DNA of 61,989 bases from JACQFZ01 sp045810625 (GTDB lineage: Bacteria > Pseudomonadota > Gammaproteobacteria > Acidiferrobacterales > Sulfurifustaceae). Positions 55,479 through 61,989 of the stretch are shown piece by piece (position 1 is the first letter of the stretch; each line of letters starts with the position of its first letter). Both the position numbers and the translations under genes were made by a program. A model generated the notes under the pieces. That model searched no databases and was not told where the DNA came from. It saw only the letters and a program-made list of their open reading frames with translations. The stretch covers positions 1 through 61,989 of the forward strand of contig JBJMVQ010000003.1 in NCBI GenBank assembly GCA_045810625.1. Reading direction: 5' to 3'.

Positions 55479-58400
55479 ATGGACGGCAGAGTTAACTCCC
55501 TTGAGGAGATTTGGGCGCAATCAAGACATGGCGCTTGGGCATCCCGCGGTTTTCGCTATCAAGACGCCGTTACAGCCTTCTTGATGGTCAAAATGTGGAC
55601 CGGAGATCTTCCCGCGCTTTCTATCGTTCCTGAAGGATTTGACGATGTAATGTTTGAGGGTGGAGAAGAAGCCCATCTCGTACAAATCAAATCAAAAGCA
55701 AGCTCTTCTCCACCTTTTCGTTCAAGCGACATTGCCGGTTTTGATTCGGAAATTCTTAAACGAAAAGATGCCGTCGCTGGAAACGGGGTTCAGGTTCGAT
55801 CCACCTGTCTGATTCTCGAACGTGTACCCGATCAATGTATCGCCTGCGACTGGAACGCCTTCCTTGCGCGTTTGCCGCTCGGTGGCTCGACAACGGTGTT
55901 CGAACTTCCTGATCCGCTCGGCATTGCGACCGCGGAACTAGCGAAAGCCTTAGACATCTTGCCGGCAGCCGCCACAATAATTTTTCAAGTCTTGTGTGAT
56001 AAAGCCGGTTCGATAGCAACTGAGAATGCGACTCGAAGCTTCAGCGAGCGCAGCAAAGCTACTCCGTCTGACATCGATCGTCTGATCACAGACACTCTTG
56101 CAAGCATCGACCCCTCCGCATTGCAAAGTGCTCTAAAGCAGCAGCTTTGCGTCCCAATAACCTTTAGTGCTCCACTCAACGACTCAAACTTCTACCTCGG
56201 CATGGATGCGCAGCCCGGGCATGTCAGTGCCGGCCTTCTCATAGACCGTCCACAAAAATCCGGTGATGTAGAAGCGGCTCTGCAGCGGGGCCGATGTGTG
56301 TTACTCGTTGGTCCATCCGGCGCTGGAAAGTCTGGCCTGCAATGGATCTCGGTCCATCGCATGCGACACACGGTTCGCTGGTATCGCGTTACGGCTCTGG
56401 CACAGCTTTCCGACGTGGCATCGATTCTGCAACTCCTAGATGCACTACAACCTTCCGCCAACGCGCCCGTGGGAGTCGTCGTTGATGACGTGGGCAGAGG
56501 TAGAGGCGATATTTGGATCATGCTTGAGCGGGAAGCATCCCAGCGGCCGGGACTACTCTTGCTTGGGTCCATTCGGCAAGAGGACGTTGCTCTTGTCGCG
56601 GGCGGAACGTCGAGCTCCTTTGTGCAGGTCGATTTAGATGAAGCCCTTGCGGAGCAAGTATGGTCTCGCCTTCGCGAAAACGGCATTACGACACAAGTCC
56701 ATTGGCGTGAGTCGTACGAGCAATCGAAAGGTCTGCTACTTGAGTACACGCACTTGCTTACTTCCGGTGAACGTTTGGCGACGGTTATCGCAAGTCAAAT
56801 CGCAAGGCGTCAGAATGAACAACGAACGACTGAGTTAGCCATTCTCCGAGTTTGCTCATACGCGGCCCAATACGGCGCACAAATTGATGCGACGCTCCTC
56901 GGGAATGCCTTGGACATAGACACCGAGGCGATGGCGGACGCAAACCGGCGACTTCTCGATGAACATCTCATTCGGGAACACAGGCCAGGGATTATTGGAG
57001 GTTTGCATGAGCTCAGGTCTAGAGCCGTGCTAATCGCATCTCACGACGAAGTTGCTATCCGTAGCGATGAGAGCGCGATCCTTGCTAGCCGATGCGCTAC
57101 CGCAGAGAGCCTAGCTCTGTTGATGCACTCGATGTTAAAGGATCGCCCAGGTTTACAGGATCGATTGATAAACGTTCTCGCTGAGCGCGCGAAGGTGCCC
57201 TCATCTGAGAGAACTGTAGCGGCTGCCTTTACAGGCCTCGGTATGTTCACCTTACAAGAGTTCGCTGATCGATGGATCGCTATTCTGACGGAAGAGGCGC
57301 TTGAGCCGGCTCACTGGGGCATCGCGACGATGATGGCCGCGGCTCGAACAACCCTAAAGAGCGACGATGAGGACCGCACTCCGGCCTTTAAGCGTATAGA
57401 TCGCGCAGTGGAGCGGCTCATGAGTATATGCGTGGACGATAGACGTAAGCGGCTGGTCGACGCTTTAAGAACCGCGAACATTTCTCTTACGATTGAAGAC
57501 ACAGAAACGTGCGATGCATTGTTCTGCAGCTTGGGGCCAATGGCCGGCCTTCCCGCAGTCCCATTGGACAACCTCAAGCTCTCAATTGATCTGAACGCTG
57601 GTATTCGAGAATACGCGGAACTGCTCCAAACGGTACGCGCGGTAGATGCAGAAACAGCAAATAAGCTGGCGGAACAGATTGGAGATGAAGATACGCGCTT
57701 GCGGCAAATATTTCGGAACGTCCCATGGATAACAATGCCGGTTGTGAGAGCGGACGGCGAATTTTCGCGCGCTGTCTGTGCCGACTTCTACGCCGTTACC
57801 GAGACACTGCAGGCTTCGGCTCATGACAGAGTCGTCTCACTTTGCGATACGCTGCTCGCGATCATTCCCGCCGCGGACGGCGCCATCGTCCGCGCAGTAA
57901 CGTCGTCGGGCGACGAGCTGAAGTATGGAGAGCATCGGCTTGCGTCAAAGCGTATGCCGCGAAGCAACGTTCCACCGAAGGTGCTGCAGTGGTGGAACCA
58001 AGTGTTCATGACTATAGTGGTTGCCCGCAGCGCCACTCCCTCCGAAACCGTCTTTGCGACAAGAATGGTCGAACTCGTACACCGAGGGCGCGTGATCTTC
58101 GAAAAGGCTGTTAAAGCGCTATGCCGCGATAAAACCGAACTATTTATACAAAGAGATCTCAAGGAGGCTTACGCAATCGCCAGCGACGTGAATCAGTATG
58201 GTGTGAGTCACGCGCCGGCAATCAATACTTCGCACCGTCCGATCAAAGGAGGAGTACGTTTTACGGATCCGGTCTCCGCTTTAGTCGCTGGCCTATGTGG
58301 ATCTTTGATTCCCCGTATGTTGCGTCGGTCGGGTGACATTGGAATCGCTGCTTTTGCTATTGGTCTATTCGAGAAGCCAAATGAGATTCGGGAATCACCA

Positions 58401-59330
58401 ATGTGGAGACTAGTGGATCGGCCGCCCTATGAGGATCTTGATGCAATCGAACTCGAGATACGCGAATTACGTCCGTTGCTCGGCGAACTCATCGCTGTTC
58501 CTGATTCCTATCGCCGTATCGTAAGCCGAGTGCGCCGAGAGTTATCCGCAAATCCGCTGAAGCTTGCAAGTCGGTTGTCGCGTGAAGCAGCGACGGAGCG
58601 CGTTGCGCAACAATGCCGGCGAGCCGAAGCAGTGTTGCTGCGCGCGGGATACCATTGCGAAGTAACCAGATTACCGCTTCGCAAGGACGATGGACACTCC
58701 TGGCCGCCTACATCGCTCGTTGTCTTTAACCATGTTGCGTCCACTCATGAGTTTCTGACATCAACTGATCGGATGCTGGAGTTAGTTGCTAGCCTCTTTC
58801 CCGGCGAGCCGGAGGTTTACTACTTGCCAGTAATTCGCGGGCACGTTATCGCGCAGCTAGCGTTCCAATCGTATAAGGGCGGGCTTCTGCCGGTCGCCGA
58901 CGTCGACGAGCGCTGGGACGCGTTGTCGCAATTTCCTATTTTTAGGAGCCCCTTGGTGGCTCACTTTCAGGCCGCGGTGGATGGAATGATTGAATGCGCT
59001 GCTATCGCCGCCGTACGCGACCTCACTGCGCTGCGAAAAGAAGAAGCGGAAGCGCTTGATGCGTCACAAGTTCGCTACCGTGATGCGCTCAAAACGTTTG
59101 AGCAGATGACGCAGTCAATTACTGATGGGCGAGTTGAGGTGGCGGGCTGTTTGCTGGCGGCGATGGAACTTTCACTTATAGGCAAGGAAGAAGGTTTGCG
59201 TCACTTCCCTAATCTTGCTGTGATACCGAGCGCCGCACTTCGTGGCGAAAAGAACGATCAACTCTTGTTCATAACAAACGCGAAGCTAGAGCTTGTCGGT
59301 TATGCGGCTGAACAAGTCGGTGTGAGCTAG
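55479..59330 (+). CDS. Cap4/DUF4297-like nuclease-NTPase giant protein
   Basis: About 1283 residues from the ATG at 55479; a TTG at 55416 would add 21 residues, and neither has a strong ribosome site. The N-terminus resembles the Cap4-type dsDNA nuclease: RGFRYQDAVTAFLMV, VPEGFDDVMFEGG (E52, D55, D56) and HLVQIKSKA (Q69, K71). The NTPase has Walker A GPSGAGKS (278-285) and Walker B VGVVVDDVG (D336, D337), then LLLGSIRQED as a sensor. About 800 helical residues follow without a recognised domain. It begins within 80 bases of the end of the first giant gene, so both are probably made together. Confidence 0.75.
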   Translation: MDGRVNSLEEIWAQSRHGAWASRGFRYQDAVTAFLMVKMWTGDLPALSIVPEGFDDVMFEGGEEAHLVQIKSKASSSPPFRSSDIAGFDSEILKRKDAVAGNGVQVRSTCLILERVPDQCIACDWNAFLARLPLGGSTTVFELPDPLGIATAELAKALDILPAAATIIFQVLCDKAGSIATENATRSFSERSKATPSDIDRLITDTLASIDPSALQSALKQQLCVPITFSAPLNDSNFYLGMDAQPGHVSAGLLIDRPQKSGDVEAALQRGRCVLLVGPSGAGKSGLQWISVHRMRHTVRWYRVTALAQLSDVASILQLLDALQPSANAPVGVVVDDVGRGRGDIWIMLEREASQRPGLLLLGSIRQEDVALVAGGTSSSFVQVDLDEALAEQVWSRLRENGITTQVHWRESYEQSKGLLLEYTHLLTSGERLATVIASQIARRQNEQRTTELAILRVCSYAAQYGAQIDATLLGNALDIDTEAMADANRRLLDEHLIREHRPGIIGGLHELRSRAVLIASHDEVAIRSDESAILASRCATAESLALLMHSMLKDRPGLQDRLINVLAERAKVPSSERTVAAAFTGLGMFTLQEFADRWIAILTEEALEPAHWGIATMMAAARTTLKSDDEDRTPAFKRIDRAVERLMSICVDDRRKRLVDALRTANISLTIEDTETCDALFCSLGPMAGLPAVPLDNLKLSIDLNAGIREYAELLQTVRAVDAETANKLAEQIGDEDTRLRQIFRNVPWITMPVVRADGEFSRAVCADFYAVTETLQASAHDRVVSLCDTLLAIIPAADGAIVRAVTSSGDELKYGEHRLASKRMPRSNVPPKVLQWWNQVFMTIVVARSATPSETVFATRMVELVHRGRVIFEKAVKALCRDKTELFIQRDLKEAYAIASDVNQYGVSHAPAINTSHRPIKGGVRFTDPVSALVAGLCGSLIPRMLRRSGDIGIAAFAIGLFEKPNEIRESPMWRLVDRPPYEDLDAIELEIRELRPLLGELIAVPDSYRRIVSRVRRELSANPLKLASRLSREAATERVAQQCRRAEAVLLRAGYHCEVTRLPLRKDDGHSWPPTSLVVFNHVASTHEFLTSTDRMLELVASLFPGEPEVYYLPVIRGHVIAQLAFQSYKGGLLPVADVDERWDALSQFPIFRSPLVAHFQAAVDGMIECAAIAAVRDLTALRKEEAEALDASQVRYRDALKTFEQMTQSITDGRVEVAGCLLAAMELSLIGKEEGLRHFPNLAVIPSAALRGEKNDQLLFITNAKLELVGYAAEQVGVS

Positions 59331-59465
59331 TCGAGAAAGCGATCGACCTTTGGTCTCACACAAGAGAGCCACCGGCGTAGAGAGATCCTTACAAGTACTG
59401 TCGGGATGGAAAAAATGACATAGGTTTTTTAGTGCCTGTGACCTGCGGTTAGATTTTGTAGCCAC

Positions 59466-59558
59466 CTAGACCGTGAGCCGCAAGTCGATGTTGCGCTCGT
59501 TGTGCCACTGTTGTCGAGATTGAACGGGGGTTCGATAGCCGAGCGCGCTGTGGGATTG
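59466..59558 (-). pseudogene. C-terminal remnant of an IS3-family transposase
   Basis: On the minus strand 28 codons read HSALGYRTPVQSRQQW, then HNERNIDLRLTV and a stop, the standard end of IS3-type OrfB. The frame is cut immediately before HSALGY. No inverted repeat of an intact element is seen. Confidence 0.8.
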
Positions 59559-59575
59559 CTATAAGACCGTTTAAG

Positions 59576-59589
59576 GACTATATTTAGTC
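59576..59589. promoter_or_regulatory. operator candidate of the toxin-antitoxin pair
   Basis: GACTA-TATT-TAGTC, a perfect inverted repeat 24 bases before the antitoxin gene, nested in a wider AGACC...GGTCT pair. Phd-type antitoxins usually bind such sites to repress their own operon. Confidence 0.5.
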
Positions 59590-59613
59590 TACCTGTGGTC
59601 TGGAAACTACTCG

Positions 59614-59892
59614 ATGAAATATTCCACTCAGATCAAGCCGATTAGCTTCCTCAAGGCTAACGCAGCGGAAGTGGTGCGCGAATTAGCGGAAACCCGCGAG
59701 CCGCTGGTGATTACCCAGAATGGTGAGGCGAAAGTGGTTATCCAGGACGTCGCCTCCTATGAAGAGACCCAGGAGACGATAGCGCTGCTTAAGATACTGG
59801 CCCTGGGTAATCGCCAGGTTGAGGAAGGAAAAGTGGTGTCGGCGAAGGATGCCATCCGCCGAATGCGCGGCTCCGCAGCGAAAGCCGAATGA
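59614..59892 (+). CDS. Phd/YefM-family antitoxin
   Basis: 92 residues: KPISFLKANAAEVVRELAETREPLVITQNGEAKVVIQDVASYEE is the Phd/YefM DNA-binding fold; the C-terminal helix (AKDAIRRMRGSAAKAE) would block the toxin. It overlaps the toxin gene by four bases (ATGA). It likely binds the operator at 59576. Confidence 0.92.
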   Translation: MKYSTQIKPISFLKANAAEVVRELAETREPLVITQNGEAKVVIQDVASYEETQETIALLKILALGNRQVEEGKVVSAKDAIRRMRGSAAKAE

Positions 59893-60215
59893 GTTTTGAG
59901 GTATTGCTGACGGAGGACGCAGAACGCGACCTCGTTGATATCTACACGCACGTTGCCGATCACGACAGCCCTGCCAAGGCCGAGCATGTGCTCGATCGGA
60001 TCGAAAAGGTGATCGAGAGCCTGCGCGAAAATCCCGGGCGCGGTTCTTATCCGAAGGAACTGGCGGCCCTTGGCATCCGCGACTATCGCCAGGTCTTCTT
60101 CAAACCGTACCGCATCATTTATCGGACGTTTGGCGAACGAGTCTACGTCTACCTGCTAGCCGACGGCCGCCGCGATATGCAAACGTTACTGACACAGCGG
60201 CTCTTTATGGCTTAG
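59889..60215 (+). CDS. RelE/ParE-family toxin
   Basis: 108 residues: VLLTEDAERDLVDIYTHVADHD, then LRENPGRGSYPKELAALGIRDYRQVFFKPYRIIYRTFGERVYVYLLADGRRDMQTLL, the usual RelE/ParE barrel with a late Arg-rich strand. It could be a ribosome-dependent RNase or a gyrase poison; the sequence does not settle which. It lies near the right end of the island, where it would help keep the island. Confidence 0.92.
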   Translation: MSFEVLLTEDAERDLVDIYTHVADHDSPAKAEHVLDRIEKVIESLRENPGRGSYPKELAALGIRDYRQVFFKPYRIIYRTFGERVYVYLLADGRRDMQTLLTQRLFMA

Positions 60216-60352
60216 CGGACTGCGTCGGGGTCTATGCTCGGTATTCCACGATAGGGCACAGACGAGACGCCTTGCCGGCTCCGCCTCCTATCCTTTGGGC
60301 GACCCTTGTTCTAGTCCATTTCTTGCTATCCCGCTATTATGCCGGGAGCCGT

Positions 60353-60372
60353 AGCAGGAAGGGGATTTCCAG
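60353..60372 (+). repeat. 20-bp direct repeat, right copy
   Basis: Identical to 50367-50386, followed by TTTCGAAT and the imperfect att copy at 60388. It suggests that the island ends were built by more than one insertion. Confidence 0.7.
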
Positions 60373-60387
60373 TGTGTTAGTCCGAGT

Positions 60388-60411
60388 TTCGAATCCTCGT
60401 GGGGACGCCAA
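60388..60411 (+). repeat. imperfect att copy (internal)
   Basis: Matches the tRNA-Glu end at 49471-49494 with two mismatches, and the similarity runs on to 60426 (ACTGGTTAG in both). It looks like an old right junction. Confidence 0.7.
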
Positions 60412-60416
60412 ACTCG

Positions 60417-60448
60417 GACTGGTTAGGGTGGACGCCACCTGACCAGTC
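60417..60448. repeat. hairpin between the two att copies
   Basis: Arms GACTGGT / ACCAGTC and an inner GGTGG / CCACC around loop ACG. It lies exactly between the imperfect and the perfect att copy. Confidence 0.55.
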
Positions 60449-60453
60449 TGCCT

Positions 60454-60477
60454 TTCGAATCCCCTTGGGGACGCCAA
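60454..60477 (+). repeat. attR: exact copy of the tRNA-Glu end
   Basis: Twenty-four bases identical to 49471-49494. Host-like, G+C-rich sequence resumes soon after. Confidence 0.8.
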
Positions 60478-60578
60478 CTTATCCTCCAGCAGTTTCTCCG
60501 TGACGTCGTCGGCGTGTAATGCAGGCCAATAGCAGTGATATTGTGGAGCGTGCAACGCAATAAATAGGAATTACCACC

Positions 60579-61343
60579 ATGGACCTACCCCCGAACGCTT
60601 TCAAACGCGCGCTACGCGAAGGCAGAACGCAAATCGGTTTGTGGGCGAGCCTCGCGTCACATTACAGCGCGGAGATTATTGCCGGCGCGGGGTTCGACTG
60701 GATTCTGTTGGACACCGAACATGCGCCGAACGATCTCGAATCGTTGCTCGCGCAGTTGCAGGCCGTCGCTGCCTATCCGACGACGCCGATCGTGCGGGTG
60801 CCGTGGAATGACATGGTGACCATCAAGCGCGTGCTCGATATCGGCGCGCAGTCGTTGCTGATCCCCTATGTGTCGAGCGCGGAGGAAGCGCGCGCGGCGG
60901 TGAGCTACACGCGTTATCCGCCGCAGGGCGTGCGCGGTCTGGCCGGGGTCACACGCGCCTCGCGATTCGGGCGCATCAAGGACTACGCCACGCGCGCGAG
61001 CGAGGAAATCTGCGTGTTGGTGCAGGCGGAGACGCGCCAGGCCATCGATAATCTCGAAGCGATCGCGGCGGTCGACGGCGTCGACGGAATTTTCATCGGG
61101 CCCGCGGATCTGCATGCCTCACTCGGCTATCCCGGCGAATTGGCGCATCCGAAGGTGAAGCCGATCATCGACGAGAGCATCCGGCGTATCCGGAAAGCCG
61201 GCAAAGCGCCGGGCATCTTGACGTCGAGCGAAGCGGACGCGAAACATTGGCTCGGGTGCGGCGCGCAGTTCGTCGCGGTGGGCGCTGACCTCGGTCTGCT
61301 CGCGCGCGGCGCGGAAACGCTGCGCGCGAAGTTCAAATCGTAA
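60579..61343 (+). CDS. HpcH/HpaI aldolase-family protein
   Basis: 254 residues with AGGAATT upstream. RTQIGLWASLASHYSAEIIAGAGFDWILLDTEHAPND, then QAETRQAIDNLEAIAAVDGVDGIFIGPADLHASLGYPG, are the family signatures, including the metal-binding Glu in QAE and Asp in GPADL. Such class II aldolases cleave 4-hydroxy-2-oxoheptanedioate or 2-keto-3-deoxy sugar acids to pyruvate and an aldehyde. The natural substrate cannot be fixed. It is the first host gene beyond the island. Confidence 0.92.
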   Translation: MDLPPNAFKRALREGRTQIGLWASLASHYSAEIIAGAGFDWILLDTEHAPNDLESLLAQLQAVAAYPTTPIVRVPWNDMVTIKRVLDIGAQSLLIPYVSSAEEARAAVSYTRYPPQGVRGLAGVTRASRFGRIKDYATRASEEICVLVQAETRQAIDNLEAIAAVDGVDGIFIGPADLHASLGYPGELAHPKVKPIIDESIRRIRKAGKAPGILTSSEADAKHWLGCGAQFVAVGADLGLLARGAETLRAKFKS

Positions 61344-61435
61344 CCAGCCGAGCGCAGAAACAAGCGCCTGGTTCCCGGCGCTGGGAAGCTTCAGAACGAT
61401 CCTCGAGGCTCCGAAGATGCTGATAACATATTTCC

Positions 61436-61989
61436 ATGACCTACGCCCAAAAATACGCGCTCACCCACGAAACGATAAGCCCGGACTACGTTTTTGGTTA
61501 TCTCGACATCCCGATACTCGATCGACTGTTTGAGAATTACAGTCTTCTCGATGTCGGTTGCGGGACCGCTGGCTACTATCAACTGCTGAAAAATTACCGG
61601 CGCATCGTTGGCGTGGACCCGTCAGTCGAAATGCTCGTCGAGGCTGAAAAATTCCGTAGCAGATTCGGATGGAGAAACGTCGAGTTCGTGAATTCTCGAT
61701 TCGAGGATGTGGATATAAAAGAGCAGTTCGACATCGTTCGAATCCCCGGGATCTATGGCTTCTATGCTTCCTGGTCGATCGATGCAATGCACAAGGTACG
61801 CGCGCTGCTCAAGCCGTCCGGTATTGCAATCTTGGGAGCTGTGGTGCCGCGTTCGATTTATCGAAGAGTTCGAAAACTGGTTCTCGGGCCGCTTTCGAAA
61901 ACCATATTCGAGAGCTCATTTCACAAACTTCTCGCCCGAGCGGGGCTGCAAAGTGTCTTCCGAATCGGATTGCCGCACGTTGACTTCTT
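61436..61989 (+). CDS. SAM-dependent methyltransferase, cut by the window end
   Basis: 184 codons are visible from the ATG at 61436, with no stop before the window ends. It starts TYAQKYALTHETISPDYVFGY; motif I is LLDVGCGTAGYYQLL, then GVDPSVEMLVEA, and ALLKPSGIAILGAVVP as motif III. Substrate unknown. The 3' part lies outside. Confidence 0.82.
   Translation, partial: MTYAQKYALTHETISPDYVFGYLDIPILDRLFENYSLLDVGCGTAGYYQLLKNYRRIVGVDPSVEMLVEAEKFRSRFGWRNVEFVNSRFEDVDIKEQFDIVRIPGIYGFYASWSIDAMHKVRALLKPSGIAILGAVVPRSIYRRVRKLVLGPLSKTIFESSFHKLLARAGLQSVFRIGLPHVDF

Larger units (their letters stand above)
49494..60477. mobile_element. genomic island of about 11 kb at tRNA-Glu
   Basis: Bounded by the 24-bp direct repeats, visibly richer in A and T than both flanks and different in codon use. 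It carries an XRE/LRAT pair, two nuclease-STAND giant proteins, an IS3 remnant and a toxin-antitoxin pair. No integrase, excisionase or conjugation gene is seen, so it is either a non-mobile remnant or depends on recombinases elsewhere. Confidence 0.8.

Overview
The window is high-G+C chromosomal DNA from a proteobacterium, most likely a gammaproteobacterium or a close betaproteobacterial relative. The support is Hsp15 (hslR), a YqiA-type esterase, CspA-type cold-shock protein, endonuclease V, and gltX lying near a tRNA-Ala(GGC)/tRNA-Glu(TTC) pair. The species cannot be named from sequence alone.

Layout. 0-8 kb: a PQQ-type sugar dehydrogenase lipoprotein; a DUF433/DUF433/DUF5615 toxin-antitoxin cluster; an HxlR regulator divergent from a membrane protein and MATE pump across two operator-like palindromes; VOC, methyltransferase and ASCH genes. 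8-26 kb: an orphan substrate-binding protein, an ATP-grasp enzyme, a GAF/PAS/GGDEF/EAL sensor, a TipAS-like protein, an endonuclease V/Mut7-C pair, two more diguanylate cyclases, YqiA, Hsp15, a cold-shock gene with a clear terminator, and DUF3300 followed by a decayed DUF2950 gene. 26-36.5 kb: membrane and transglycosylase genes, an ECF sigma factor with a good ECF-type promoter of its own, then DUF4142, cupredoxin, hemerythrin, PilZ and a 1212-residue 5-oxoprolinase-type enzyme. 36.5-49 kb: a cysteine-rich repeat protein behind a near-consensus sigma-54 promoter, a metallophosphoesterase, TraB/GumN, small zinc and stress-type proteins, tRNA-Val, a DHA2 efflux pump, gltX, and a divergent TviB-like/TviC-like UDP-sugar pair.

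49.5-60.5 kb: a visibly A+T-richer island of about 11 kb at the 3' end of tRNA-Glu. A 24-bp tRNA end sequence is repeated exactly at the right boundary, and a related imperfect copy lies just inside it. The cargo is a small XRE regulator with a C-terminal membrane helix, divergent from an LRAT/NC-type protein that also has a membrane tail, followed by two giant proteins (1250 and about 1283 residues). Each giant protein reads as an N-terminal PD-(D/E)XK-type nuclease, a central P-loop STAND-like NTPase and a long helical C-terminus. This has the shape of an antiphage (Avs-like) sensor-effector system. The pairing of two different nuclease-STAND proteins with an LRAT/XRE module is the strongest candidate here for an undescribed system. 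A decayed IS3-type transposase end and a Phd/RelE-type toxin-antitoxin pair lie at the right end; no integrase is visible.

Beyond the island, a HpcH/HpaI aldolase gene and a methyltransferase gene cut by the window edge resume host-like sequence. Themes across the window are c-di-GMP signalling (three GGDEF proteins, one with EAL, and a PilZ protein) and gene decay (three protein-gene remnants plus one transposase remnant).
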